Shown: positions 1 to 8,877 of the stretch, piece by piece
Layout of the letters: every line of letters begins with the position of its first letter
How positions within the stretch are numbered: position 1 is the stretch's first letter
DNA from: Deltaproteobacteria bacterium
GTDB taxonomy: Bacteria > Myxococcota_A > UBA9160 > UBA6930
Length of the DNA stretch: 47,240 nucleotides
Assembly (NCBI GenBank): GCA_029261815.1
Contig: JAJDAQ010000140.1
Span: 1 to 47,240, forward strand
Direction of reading: 5' to 3'
Position numbers and translations under genes: made by a program
The notes under the pieces: model-generated
Told to the model about the DNA's origin: nothing
Database searches by the model: none
The model's input: the letters and a program-made list of their open reading frames with translations, nothing else

Positions 1-60
1 CCCACGGCAGCGCCCGCCTACGCCACCCGCTACCGTCGTCCGACCCCGACCGCGGACTAG
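1..60 (+). CDS. possible 3' end of an upstream gene (partial)
   Basis: Reading from base 1, frame 1 stays open for 19 codons and ends at TAG (58-60), rich in Ala, Pro, Thr, Arg and Tyr. This could be the C-terminal tail of a gene that begins outside the window. The stretch is far too short to identify, and an open frame of this length is expected by chance in GC-rich DNA. No function can be given. Confidence 0.2.
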   Translation, partial: PTAAPAYATRYRRPTPTAD

Positions 61-95
61 CACCCGGCCCATTCGGGAGCCGGACGAGGACCCGG

Positions 96-581
96 ATGCG
101 CATTGGCGTCGTCAGCGATACCCACAATCACCTCCGCAACGTCGAGCGGATCGTGGAGCTGTTCAACGAAGCCGCGGTCGAACGCGTGATCCACACCGGT
201 GACATCACCCAGGCCAAGACGCTCGATATCTTTGGAAGACTCGACGCACCACTGTTTGGCGTCTACGGCAACAACGACCTCGAGCGGCCGTCGCTCGAAC
301 AGGCCATCTCCGACCACGACTACTCGTTCATCGAGCCCCCAAGACGACTCGTGTGGGCTGGCCGTACGCTCACCGTGGTACACGACCCGCTGGACATCAG
401 CGCTGGAATGTTGCGCGAGAGCGACTTCGTGTTGCACGGTCACAACCACCTTCATGTGGACGAAGTGCGCGATGATTGTCGCGTCTACAATCCCGGTGAG
501 TGCGCCGGAATGATGCAAGGACTGAACGCCATCGGCGTCGTTGATCTGGAAACGGGCGAGGCGAACCAGATTCGCTTCTAG
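96..581 (+). CDS. YfcE/MJ0936-type metallophosphoesterase
   Basis: A 161-residue calcineurin-like phosphoesterase, probably a cytoplasmic dimetal phosphodiesterase of the small YfcE/MJ0936 group, which is normally 160-180 residues. The family's metal-binding motifs are all visible in order: SDTHNH (residues 7-12), HTGD (33-36), GNND (58-61) and HGHNH (114-118). There is no signal peptide or membrane segment. The natural substrate of this group is generally unknown. It ends 28 bp before egtD on the same strand, so the two may be co-transcribed, but no functional link to ergothioneine synthesis is known. The start at 96 follows a purine-rich GAGGA stretch and puts the SDTH motif at the usual distance from the N-terminus. 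Confidence 0.9.
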   Translation: MRIGVVSDTHNHLRNVERIVELFNEAAVERVIHTGDITQAKTLDIFGRLDAPLFGVYGNNDLERPSLEQAISDHDYSFIEPPRRLVWAGRTLTVVHDPLDISAGMLRESDFVLHGHNHLHVDEVRDDCRVYNPGECAGMMQGLNAIGVVDLETGEANQIRF

Positions 582-609
582 TCCCAAGTCGAACCACGAA
601 AGGACGACC

Positions 610-1581
610 ATGGCCTCCAACCTGGCTCCGCAGTTCGCGGACGAGGCGCCCGACCGGCTGCAGTTCCTCGACGACACGCTCACGGGCCTTCGCGAGGAAC
701 CGAAACGGCTTCCCTGCAAGTACTTCTACGACGAAACGGGCTCCGCCCTCTTCGATCGCATCTGCGACCTCCCCGAGTACTACCCGACGCGCACCGAGCG
801 AGCGATCATGGCGGCACACGCGGATGCCATGGCGGACGAGATCGGGGCGGACGCACTGCTGGTCGAGTATGGCAGCGGCAGCAGCCTGAAGACGCGCTTG
901 CTTCTCGACGTGCTCGAACGGCCCGCGGGATACGTGCCGGTCGACATCTCACGCGCCCACTTGTTGAAGTCAGCGGCGGCGATCGAAACCGAGTATCTGG
1001 ATCTCGAGGTGCTGCCGGTTGCAGCAGACTTCACGACGTCGTTCACCCTCCCGGAGCCCGAGCGCGCCGCTCGCCGCCGGGTCGTGTACTTCCCGGGCTC
1101 GACGATTGGCAACTTCACCGAGAAAGGCGCCGTCGCCCTGCTCGAAGGTGTCGCAGAGTGCTGCGGACCGGGTGGTGCGTTGTTGATCGGTGTGGACCTC
1201 CGCAAGGACGTCGACACCCTCGAACGAGCTTATGACGACAGCGCCGGCGTCACCGCCGCCTTCAATCGCAACCTGCTCGTTCGCATGAACCGCGAGCTTG
1301 GCGCCGACTTCGACGTGGACGCGTTCGAGCACAGCGCTGTCTGGGTCGAAGATGCCGGCCGCATCGAGATGCACCTGGTGAGTCGGAGCGACCAGGCCGT
1401 GTCACTGGACGGCGAAGAGATCGAATTCGAACGCGGCGAGTCCATTTGTACCGAGCACTCACACAAGTACACATTGGAGGGCTTCGCGGCCTTGGCCGCC
1501 CGCGCGGGATTCCGGGTCCAGGAGGTGTGGACCGATGAAGACGCGCTCTTCAGCGTCCAGCTGCTGGAGCTGCCGGAGTAG
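610..1581 (+). CDS. egtD: L-histidine N(alpha)-methyltransferase EgtD
   Basis: A 323-residue SAM-dependent methyltransferase that trimethylates the alpha-amino group of histidine to give hercynine, the first step of ergothioneine synthesis. The length is typical of EgtD. Diagnostic features are the N-terminal PCKYFYDETGSALFD region, PEYYPTRTE (residues 55-63), the SAM-binding segment VEYGSGSS (85-92) and FPGSTIGNF (161-169). The frame is open upstream to 541, but that extension overlaps the preceding gene and does not look like the family. ATG 610 follows GAAAGGACGACC and gives the normal EgtD N-terminus. The stop TAG directly abuts the GTG of the next gene. EgtB is not in the window, so the rest of the pathway must lie elsewhere. 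Confidence 0.95.
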   Translation: MASNLAPQFADEAPDRLQFLDDTLTGLREEPKRLPCKYFYDETGSALFDRICDLPEYYPTRTERAIMAAHADAMADEIGADALLVEYGSGSSLKTRLLLDVLERPAGYVPVDISRAHLLKSAAAIETEYLDLEVLPVAADFTTSFTLPEPERAARRRVVYFPGSTIGNFTEKGAVALLEGVAECCGPGGALLIGVDLRKDVDTLERAYDDSAGVTAAFNRNLLVRMNRELGADFDVDAFEHSAVWVEDAGRIEMHLVSRSDQAVSLDGEEIEFERGESICTEHSHKYTLEGFAALAARAGFRVQEVWTDEDALFSVQLLELPE

Positions 1582-2031
1582 GTGCCGCTCTACTTCGCTT
1601 ACGGGTCGAACCTGAAGGCTGCAAGACTTGCCGACCGGGTCGGCGCGATCACAAGCGACGGAGCGGGGACGCTTCCGAACCATCGGCTCTCGTTTCGAAA
1701 GCGTGGAGCGGATGGATCCGGGAAAGCCTGTTGCGAGCCGACCGATGACGCAGCGGTCTGGGGTGTGTTGTATCTCGTGGACGCGTCACAGCTCGCCGCC
1801 CTCGACGTCTTCGAGGCGGGCTACCAACGAGAGATCGTCCGTATCCACCGCTCGGATGGTCGTCCGACGGAGGCGATCACCTATCGCGCAGAACGCCTCG
1901 TTCACGGCCTCTCGCCCTTTGATTGGTACAAGTCACTGCTGCTGCAGGGGGCGCGGGAACACGCGCTGCCGGATCCCTGGATCGACCAGCTGCGAGCCAT
2001 CCCCTCGCGGCCCGACCTTCGGGCTCGTTAG
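1582..2031 (+). CDS. gamma-glutamylcyclotransferase-like protein
   Basis: A 149-residue protein of the GGCT/AIG2-like fold, which converts gamma-glutamyl amines to 5-oxoproline plus the free amine. The substrate loop YGSNL is at residues 7-11 and the probable catalytic acid is Glu78 in LDVFEAGY, matching the family's E-G motif. The GTG start begins on the base after the egtD stop codon, with GGAG (1575-1578) just upstream, so translation is probably coupled to egtD. Standard ergothioneine operons use EgtC, a class II amidohydrolase, to remove the gamma-glutamyl group from the pathway intermediate. A GGCT enzyme placed here could do the same job by cyclisation. That role is inference; glutathione or gamma-glutamyl-amine turnover is the alternative. 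Confidence 0.85.
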   Translation: MPLYFAYGSNLKAARLADRVGAITSDGAGTLPNHRLSFRKRGADGSGKACCEPTDDAAVWGVLYLVDASQLAALDVFEAGYQREIVRIHRSDGRPTEAITYRAERLVHGLSPFDWYKSLLLQGAREHALPDPWIDQLRAIPSRPDLRAR

Positions 2032-2044
2032 GCCCGGAACGGAC

Positions 2045-2050
2045 TACACT
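2045..2050 (+). promoter_or_regulatory. possible -10 element for the carboxyltransferase gene
   Basis: TACACT matches the sigma-70 -10 consensus at four positions, including the key TA...T, and sits 45 bp before the GTG start, leaving room for a normal leader with GGGAGA near the start codon. No convincing -35 is seen, so confidence is low. Confidence 0.3.
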
Positions 2051-2094
2051 GCGATCTACGCCACCGCGAAGGCAGGCGTCCATGGGAGACTCGC

Positions 2095-3654
2095 GTGAGC
2101 TGGCAGGATGAGATCGACGGAATCGCCGAACGCCGACGCCTTGGCCAGGCCATGGGGGGCGAAGAAGCGATCACGAAGCAGCACGAGCGCGGCCGGCTCA
2201 CGATCCGGGAACGCATCGAGGCACTCGTGGATAGCGGCACCTGGGAGGAAGAGGGTCCGATGGCCGGCTACGGCGAGACCGACGACGCCGGGCGTCTCAC
2301 GGCCTTCACGCCCGCCAACTACGTCCTCGGTCTCGGCCAGGTCGACGGTCGGCCGTGTGTCCTCGGTGGCGAAGACTTCACGCAGCGCGGCGGCTCCCCA
2401 TCGCCCGCAGGCTTGCGCAAGAGCGTCTACGCCGAGACCCTGGCAGTGAAGTATCGACTGCCCCTCGTCCGCTTCCTGGAAGGGGGCGGCGGCAGCGTCA
2501 CCGGGAGCGGAGGAAAGAATGCTCCGCGTCCGATGGGAGATCCCGTCTACGCGACGCCGCGCTTTCGATCCTTCGCCGAGGCCATGGCCACCGCACCCGT
2601 CGCGTCTGCGGCCCTCGGCGCGGTCGCCGGATTTCCAGCCGCGCGTCTGGTGGCTTCGCACTTCTCGGTCATGACCGAGAAGACGTCCCAGATCCTCATC
2701 GGCGGGCCGGCGCTCGTGAAACGCGCACTCGGTGACGACCTCACCAAGGACGAACTCGGCGGCGCCCGCGTCCACGCCCGCAGTGGCGTGGTCGACAATG
2801 TGGCCCGCGACGAGGCCGATGCACTCGACCAGATCCGCCGCTTCCTTTCATACCTTCCGACCAATGTCTGGGAACTCGCACCCGTCACGGCGAGCGAGGA
2901 CCCGGTAGATCGCGCCGAAAGTCGACTCCGATCGATCATTCCGAGGGACCGACGCAAGGTCTACGACGCGCGAAAGCTCGTTCGCTGGGTCGTCGACACC
3001 GATTCCTTCTTCGAGATGACCCGAAACTTCGGAAGATCCCAGGTGACTGGCCTCGCGCGGATCGGGGGCCAACCCGTGGGCATCTGGGCCAACGACCCTC
3101 GCTTCTACGCCGGTTCGATGACGGCCAACGCCGCGCAGAAGATTCGACGCTTCGTGGACCTCTGCGACACCTTTCATCTGCCGATCATCGCATTCGTCGA
3201 TGAGCCCGGTTTCATGATCGGGCTGGAATCCGAGCGCGCGGGGACCATCCGGCATGGCGCAGCCGCCATCTTTGCCGTCCAGCAGAGCCAGGTGCCGATG
3301 GCGAGTATCATCGTGCGCAAGGCCTACGGCGTAGCCGCCGCCGCGCACTTCGGTCCGGACGGGCACGTCCTGGCATGGCCGTCGGCAGAGGCCGGAGCGC
3401 TTCCGATCGAGGGTGGCGTTGCCGTCGCGTTCCGCCGCGAACTCGAAGCGGCCGAGGACCCGGATGCGCTTCGGGCAGAACTTGAAGAGCGACTCGCGGC
3501 GCGCCGTTCCCCGTACGCGCGTGCCGAGAACTTTGGCGTGCACGACGTCATCGACCCGGCACAGACGCGACCGACGCTCGCGCGCTGGTTGCATTGGAAC
3601 CAGACCCTCCTGCGCGAGCAAGTGGGTCCCCGTCGTTATTCGATCCGACCCTGA
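2095..3654 (+). CDS. acyl-CoA carboxylase, carboxyltransferase (beta) subunit
   Basis: A 519-residue carboxyltransferase of the PccB/AccD5 type, which moves CO2 from carboxybiotin to an acyl-CoA such as propionyl-CoA. The N-terminus (EEAITKQHERGRLTIRERIE) and the tandem crotonase-like halves fit the family in order and length. The usual oxyanion-loop sequences are altered: the first is LEGGGGSVTGSGG where PccB has a GGARIQEG-type loop, and the second is RKAYGVAAAAHFG where PccB has KAYGGAYDVM. The substrate may therefore differ. No biotin carboxylase or biotin carrier gene is nearby, so the alpha subunit must come from elsewhere. The GTG start is preceded by GGGAGA. It converges on the next gene with an 11-bp gap. 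Confidence 0.88.
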   Translation: MSWQDEIDGIAERRRLGQAMGGEEAITKQHERGRLTIRERIEALVDSGTWEEEGPMAGYGETDDAGRLTAFTPANYVLGLGQVDGRPCVLGGEDFTQRGGSPSPAGLRKSVYAETLAVKYRLPLVRFLEGGGGSVTGSGGKNAPRPMGDPVYATPRFRSFAEAMATAPVASAALGAVAGFPAARLVASHFSVMTEKTSQILIGGPALVKRALGDDLTKDELGGARVHARSGVVDNVARDEADALDQIRRFLSYLPTNVWELAPVTASEDPVDRAESRLRSIIPRDRRKVYDARKLVRWVVDTDSFFEMTRNFGRSQVTGLARIGGQPVGIWANDPRFYAGSMTANAAQKIRRFVDLCDTFHLPIIAFVDEPGFMIGLESERAGTIRHGAAAIFAVQQSQVPMASIIVRKAYGVAAAAHFGPDGHVLAWPSAEAGALPIEGGVAVAFRRELEAAEDPDALRAELEERLAARRSPYARAENFGVHDVIDPAQTRPTLARWLHWNQTLLREQVGPRRYSIRP

Positions 3655-3665
3655 TCGCCGTCGGA

Positions 3666-5168
3666 CTAACCGTCTTCCGACTGCGCGGCCGGGACCGACG
3701 CCTCTCCTTCGGTAGGCTCACCAGTCGCCAGCCCGTCGTCGCTGGGCTCCGGGTCATCCGGCGGCAGGAATTCGCCGGCGAGAATCTGGAAGTGTGCCCG
3801 TCGCACAGATTCGTCGCTTTCTGATTCCACAGTCGGCGTCCCCTCGGATGCCACGAAATCCCCTCCACGGATGGATTCCCCGAGCCCGCTGTCCGCCCAA
3901 CCTGCGAACCGCTCAGGGCCGAGACCGAAGACCTCGCCCAGGTCGCCGCGACTCTCGAAGCGAAGTTCGCCTTGCAGCGGAAGCTTCTCGGCGACCCCAA
4001 TGAAGACATGGGCCGGCGTCACTTCGGCACGCAGTTCGCCGACGATGCGGATCGAGCCATCGCTTCCCGCGGCCTCCACGACCAGGTCTTGCCATGTAGG
4101 CGCGTGGTTCAGCCCGAACCAGAGCCAGACCATCGGATCGGTCGCCGTCCGCGGATCCGGTACGACCTTCGGCGCTTCCGGCGGCACCTCGCCGTCGAGG
4201 AGCCAGCGCGTCGTCACCGTGGCCACATCGATGGCACGATCCGCAAAGGCCGCATCGCTAACGCGGACATCGACATCGGCGATCCGGCCGCTGCCGGGCT
4301 CCTGCGCGAACGACTGATCCACCCTGACTTCAGCGGCTGCCCAACGCGTGCCAATGCTTCCGGCGTCGGGGTCGTCGCCGGGTGCCGGATCGGCGTCGCC
4401 TGGAAGGGTTCCAGCAGGAACCCACTCCACGTCGTTCAAATGCTGATCCAAGGTCCCGATCCATTCACCCGTGGCGTCGAAGCCTCCGCGGAAGTCCAAG
4501 GCGGCTCCCCCGATCTCCAGTCGCCCCTGCGTGGTCGTCCACGTGAGTCCATCGCCGGCAAGGTGGCCCTCGATGCTCCCGTCCGCCGTGCGGAACACCA
4601 CACCGTCGAGACCTCGCCATTCCGCCTGCCATCCGGCCTCGCCGCCCTCGCGGGAGAACGACGCTGCCTCCCAGACGAGGCTCGTCTGGTGAGCGCCGGA
4701 TACCTGGACTTCAGTCACGAAGCTGATCGGTGGCACTTCACCCAGCGTGTCGGTCAGGTCGCGCGCACTCTCGCGATCGAGCGAGAGCGTACTCACGGCG
4801 ACTGCGGCGAGCGGCTCGGCATCGGTGTTCTCTTGCCACGACGCCAACAGCATCTCGGGGCCATGGGAGAGTTCGCTTTCGAGACGCAGCCCCACCCGCA
4901 TCCGGGCGTGCTCGAGCCCGGCCTGCTCGAGGTGCTCGCGGACCCAACCCGCGACCGGGCCTGCAACTTCGATGTGGATTGCAGCGCGCGATGTCGACCA
5001 GCCGCGCTCGAACGAGTCCGACAGCACGGTGACGTGCTCGGCGTCCTCCAGAAGCACGATGGCTTCACGATGAAAGTTCTCGGCACGGTCTGATGAAACG
5101 CGCGAGATCCCGGCGACGGCACCCGCAGCCAATAGCAGGACCGCGAACACGAACCACGATGTTCTCAT
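3666..5168 (-). CDS. YdgA/DUF945-like exported protein
   Basis: A 500-residue protein with one N-terminal hydrophobic segment (about residues 4-22, FVFAVLLLAAGAVAGI) that acts as a signal anchor or signal peptide, followed by a long beta-rich region. The stretch SFERGWSTSRAAIHIE resembles the RGWF-S-A repeat that marks the DUF945/YdgA family of Gram-negative bacteria, whose biochemical role is unknown. The C-terminus is acidic and Pro/Glu/Ser-rich, probably disordered. GGGAG lies 9 bases before ATG 5168. It follows addA on the same strand after 121 bp and could be the last gene of that transcript. Family assignment rests on pattern only. Confidence 0.65.
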   Translation of the reverse strand: MRTSWFVFAVLLLAAGAVAGISRVSSDRAENFHREAIVLLEDAEHVTVLSDSFERGWSTSRAAIHIEVAGPVAGWVREHLEQAGLEHARMRVGLRLESELSHGPEMLLASWQENTDAEPLAAVAVSTLSLDRESARDLTDTLGEVPPISFVTEVQVSGAHQTSLVWEAASFSREGGEAGWQAEWRGLDGVVFRTADGSIEGHLAGDGLTWTTTQGRLEIGGAALDFRGGFDATGEWIGTLDQHLNDVEWVPAGTLPGDADPAPGDDPDAGSIGTRWAAAEVRVDQSFAQEPGSGRIADVDVRVSDAAFADRAIDVATVTTRWLLDGEVPPEAPKVVPDPRTATDPMVWLWFGLNHAPTWQDLVVEAAGSDGSIRIVGELRAEVTPAHVFIGVAEKLPLQGELRFESRGDLGEVFGLGPERFAGWADSGLGESIRGGDFVASEGTPTVESESDESVRRAHFQILAGEFLPPDDPEPSDDGLATGEPTEGEASVPAAQSEDG

Positions 5169-5188
5169 GAGGGTTTGCTCCCATGAGT

Positions 5189-5203
5189 CGAATCGGCGAT
5201 TCG
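5189..5203. repeat. small inverted repeat upstream of the YdgA-like gene
   Basis: CGAATC-GGC-GATTCG, a perfect 6-bp inverted repeat with a 3-base spacer, lies about 20 bp upstream of the YdgA-like start codon. It could be an operator or a short hairpin in the 5' leader. With no second copy seen, chance is also possible. Confidence 0.25.
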
Positions 5204-5289
5204 GGCAGCAGACTTGATGTCCGCTCGCGCAGGGAAACGGTCAGATGCCCGATTTCAGGTGGTTTTCTTGCGATTCGGCGTGAGTCCGG

Positions 5290-8200
5290 TCACACGGCGT
5301 CGGCAACCACCACCTGGCCCGAATGCAGAAACCAGAACTCCACGCGCGGCGGTGCGGCGAGGGCCAACGCCTCCATCAAGGCCTGCGCGTAGGCGTTCCC
5401 CTGCGGCGCGTAGCCGGCGGCACGCGCATCGAGTTCGGGCCCGGGATCGACCGCATCGGTCTTGTAGTCCACGACGACCCAACTTCCGTCGGGATCCCGG
5501 TAGACCAGATCGATGGCGCCCGTGCGGTAGGCAATGGGGCCGTCGATGGAATCGGGCGCCGCCGCCAGCGCCACCGGGAGTTCCCGGCTCACGATCTGCG
5601 ACTCGACCTCGCGAAATCGTTCGTGCAACGGACCCTCCAGGAATCGCTCCCAGGTCCGTCGCGCCTCCGCGCGAACCTGGGGGCCGTGCTCGGTTCCAGC
5701 CGCTGACGCAACAGCGTCGATCGCCGCCAGCGGCGCGACGGCTGCATCCAACCCACTCTCGTGGACTTCGAGTGCCGCGTGCACGGCGGTTCCCACCAGC
5801 ATGGCATGCGCGCGCGACGCGGCCGCATCGGACCCGGTCTGCGCCACATGCGGGCCGGGCAACGCGCGATTCGCTTCCGCCGCATCCGCCTGCGCGAGGT
5901 CAACCCAGGCCGCGTGGACGTCACTGGCGCGGCCAGCGAGCGGTCGCATCATCCGGGCTTCTGCAAACCGCGATCGCTCGAGGATTCGCGCTGCGTCCGC
6001 CTCGACCCGGCTCCGGTCTACGACCGCGTCGCCGATTCCTTCCGACGGGGGAGCCGATTGCCGCAGCGGCACGGAGTGCCCCGGGAAGCGCCAGCGCGCG
6101 CCCCCGGCGTCCACCCAGTCCACGACCGCCGTCTGCTCCGATGAAGGCACCAACTCGGCCGCGAGCGCTCCAAGATCCGATGGACGGCCCTCCCGCCGCT
6201 CGAGCAGCTTGATCGGCGGGTTCCCTCGGGTAGCCGATGGATTTCCGACGAGCACAAGCCGCTTTCGTGCGCGCGTCATCGCGACGTACAGGACGCGCTC
6301 CTGCTCAGCCGCTTCGATCGCGTCGCGGTCGAGTGCCAGCAACGGGACTTCGAGACTATCGGCACCTAGCAACGACACGGCAGACCGGGAGCCCCGCGCC
6401 TCGAGTCTCGTTTGTTTCAGGGAGCGGGCCGCGTGCCCCCGATGCAGCTGCATCAGGTAGACGTGTTCGAAGGCAAGGCCCTTGGCCTTGTGGACCGTCA
6501 GCACATGGACGGCGCGGTCGTCGATCCCACGCGGCCGGCCTTCCTCTTCCTCCTGTTCACTGGCGACAGCCCTGCGAAGCCCGGCCACTACGGTCGCTTG
6601 CTCGCCGTCTTCGAGCGAAACCGCCAACTCTCGGAAGAACCGGTCGAGGTTGGCGAGTCGAAAGCGCCCCAGCATCCGTGCCGACTCGGCAGACTCGATG
6701 AGCAACCGCCTGCGCAAGCGTTCGACGAAAACATCGGCCGGCTGCCTTGCGGCAGTCTCGCGAAGCCCGCCCACCTCGCGAAAGAAGGCCGCGGCATTGG
6801 CGCGCCAGCCTTCGATCCGGGCCAGTCCGGGTGTGCCATCGGGAAGTGTCACCGCCTGGAGCACGGCCAGTGTCGCTTCGGTCGCGGCATCGCCCGCGTC
6901 AAGGATTGCACCCGCCAGTGAAGGAAAGTCCGATTCCCAGAGAGGCACCAGCGCCGCATCTGGCACGCCGACCAGCGCACTCTTCAACACCGCCACCAAT
7001 GCCAGCTGGTCGTGTGGGTCGAGCAGCCACCGGACTACCGCCGCGGCATCGATGATCTCGCGCCGCTGGTAGTACCCCTTGTCGCGTTCGACCATGTACG
7101 GGACGCCGGCGTCGCGGAGCGCCGCGAGCACGACCTCGACCTGACCGAGGGAGCGAAGGAGAATGCCGAAGTCCCCGGGCCGAACACCGGGCCGTTCGAG
7201 ATGCGCCGCAATGTCGGCGGCCACCGCCTCTGCTTCCAGTCGGGTCGCGGCGTCTGACAGCGTCGGTACCGGTGCCCCGTCCTCCCACTCCCAGGAAACC
7301 CAGTGCTCGACCGGGGCCGCATCCCCCTCCGTGAAGCCCGGATCCAGCCGACGACCTTCGCTCGCCTGTAGAGCCTGGAACGGTGCCTGCCAATCCGAGC
7401 CGTTCCCGAACAGCGGCGCGATGCAGCGCTCTACCTCATCCAGCACCGGCTGCACGGACCGGTGATTCACACATAACGTTCCGCGCTCATCCGCGTCGGG
7501 GACCAGTTCTTCCGTAAAGTCCCGGTAGGCGGCAAGGTCCGCATTCCGCCAGCCGTAGATCGATTGCTTCGGATCACCGACCACGAACACGACGGGCCCA
7601 CCCGGGCTTTGTAGCTGGCGAAGGATCTCACACTGCCCAGCGTCGGTGTCCTGGAACTCGTCGACCAGGATCTGATCGATCCTGGCCCGAACCTGGGCCG
7701 CCACATCGGGCGAGCGGGTCAGGAGTGTTTCCGTGTCGCGCAGCAGCGCTGGAAAGGGCTGGATCCCGCGCCGTCGCAGTTCGGCGCGCGCCGTTTCGAG
7801 CAGTGGGGTCATGACCCGGTGACCATGCATGAGAAGCGCGATATCGGTCTTGCGCAAGCTGTCGACGAACGGCAGCAGTGCCTCGACCGCGCTCGCGATC
7901 TCATCTTCCCGACCGGCGACGTCGGCGCTCTTCTTGAACCTCGCCTTCGACCAATCCTTGAGCCGGTCCGCGCGATCCCGATCGGTGCACAGTTCCAGCG
8001 CATCTCCGAACAGCGCCACCGCCCCATCGGCGTCGACCGACATCCCGGCCAGGCGCTGCTTCAACTGCCCGAGTCGTTCGACGGTCGCCGCCTGCTCACC
8101 TCCTCCACAGTGGATCCCGCCATCCTCCGCTTCTTCGAAGCGCGCGAGCACCTCGAGAAAGCCCGTTCTCCAGGCGCCGACGCGCGCCGGAGAAAGCGGG

Positions 8201-8877
8201 TCGCCCAGGTCCTCGGGTGTCGCCCCCGTACGCAGCAGGCTTCCCAGTGCCTCTTCCAGTGCTGGTGGACCAAAGCCCGCCACGCCCAGGGCGAACGTAT
8301 CGGGGTCGCCGTCGCTCCCGTACGCCGCCTGCAGGTGGGTCTCGACGACCGAGCGGGACACCGCGCTCAGCCCCGACTCGTCCGCGTCCACCTCGAAAGC
8401 GGGGTGCAGATGGGCCTCGAGCGGATAGCTCGCGAGCAGCCGACGGCAGAAGGCATGGATGGTTTGGATCACGATTTGATCCGACGCATCCAGCAGCGCC
8501 TGGGCGCGCTCAGGCGCCTCCGCCGGTATGGACGCCTCGAGGAATCCGACCGGCCTCTCCCCGCGTCGAATGTCGAGCAGACCTGATGAGACCCGACTCG
8601 CCATCTCGGCGGCAGCCGCTTCCGTGAACGTGATGGCCACGACGCGGCTCAGGACTTCGCGCGCGATCGCGGGCGGTGCCGGCGGGTCTCCGTCATTCGT
8701 CAGGCGTTCACGCGTGCGATCCCAGCCCGTGCCGAGACACCAGGCCAGGATTCGCGCCACGAGCACGGCCGTCTTGCCCGTTCCGGCACCGGCCTCGACG
8801 ACCTGGGCCTCATCGAACGAACACTGCGCTCGCTCGCGCGTCGCGAGGTCGCGCACGAGGTCGTCGGCGCGACTCAT
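5290..8877 (-). CDS. addA: AddA helicase-nuclease (UvrD/RecB-like)
   Basis: A 1195-residue subunit of the AddAB enzyme, which resects double-strand DNA ends for homologous recombination. SF1A helicase motifs are visible: Walker A EAGAGTGKT (residues 28-36), motif II LVDEFQDTD, motif III VVGDPKQSIYGWRN, motif V LTVHKAKGLAFEHVYL and motif VI VLYVAMTRARKRL. A RecB-family nuclease domain closes the protein, with GTAVHAALE, then IDLVYRD and VVDYKTD supplying the catalytic Asp and Asp-x-Lys. The frame is open to 8964, but ATG 8877 overlaps the addB stop as ATGA, giving the standard translationally coupled addB-addA arrangement and a normal N-terminus. Confidence 0.95.
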   Translation of the reverse strand: MSRADDLVRDLATRERAQCSFDEAQVVEAGAGTGKTAVLVARILAWCLGTGWDRTRERLTNDGDPPAPPAIAREVLSRVVAITFTEAAAAEMASRVSSGLLDIRRGERPVGFLEASIPAEAPERAQALLDASDQIVIQTIHAFCRRLLASYPLEAHLHPAFEVDADESGLSAVSRSVVETHLQAAYGSDGDPDTFALGVAGFGPPALEEALGSLLRTGATPEDLGDPLSPARVGAWRTGFLEVLARFEEAEDGGIHCGGGEQAATVERLGQLKQRLAGMSVDADGAVALFGDALELCTDRDRADRLKDWSKARFKKSADVAGREDEIASAVEALLPFVDSLRKTDIALLMHGHRVMTPLLETARAELRRRGIQPFPALLRDTETLLTRSPDVAAQVRARIDQILVDEFQDTDAGQCEILRQLQSPGGPVVFVVGDPKQSIYGWRNADLAAYRDFTEELVPDADERGTLCVNHRSVQPVLDEVERCIAPLFGNGSDWQAPFQALQASEGRRLDPGFTEGDAAPVEHWVSWEWEDGAPVPTLSDAATRLEAEAVAADIAAHLERPGVRPGDFGILLRSLGQVEVVLAALRDAGVPYMVERDKGYYQRREIIDAAAVVRWLLDPHDQLALVAVLKSALVGVPDAALVPLWESDFPSLAGAILDAGDAATEATLAVLQAVTLPDGTPGLARIEGWRANAAAFFREVGGLRETAARQPADVFVERLRRRLLIESAESARMLGRFRLANLDRFFRELAVSLEDGEQATVVAGLRRAVASEQEEEEGRPRGIDDRAVHVLTVHKAKGLAFEHVYLMQLHRGHAARSLKQTRLEARGSRSAVSLLGADSLEVPLLALDRDAIEAAEQERVLYVAMTRARKRLVLVGNPSATRGNPPIKLLERREGRPSDLGALAAELVPSSEQTAVVDWVDAGGARWRFPGHSVPLRQSAPPSEGIGDAVVDRSRVEADAARILERSRFAEARMMRPLAGRASDVHAAWVDLAQADAAEANRALPGPHVAQTGSDAAASRAHAMLVGTAVHAALEVHESGLDAAVAPLAAIDAVASAAGTEHGPQVRAEARRTWERFLEGPLHERFREVESQIVSRELPVALAAAPDSIDGPIAYRTGAIDLVYRDPDGSWVVVDYKTDAVDPGPELDARAAGYAPQGNAYAQALMEALALAAPPRVEFWFLHSGQVVVADAV

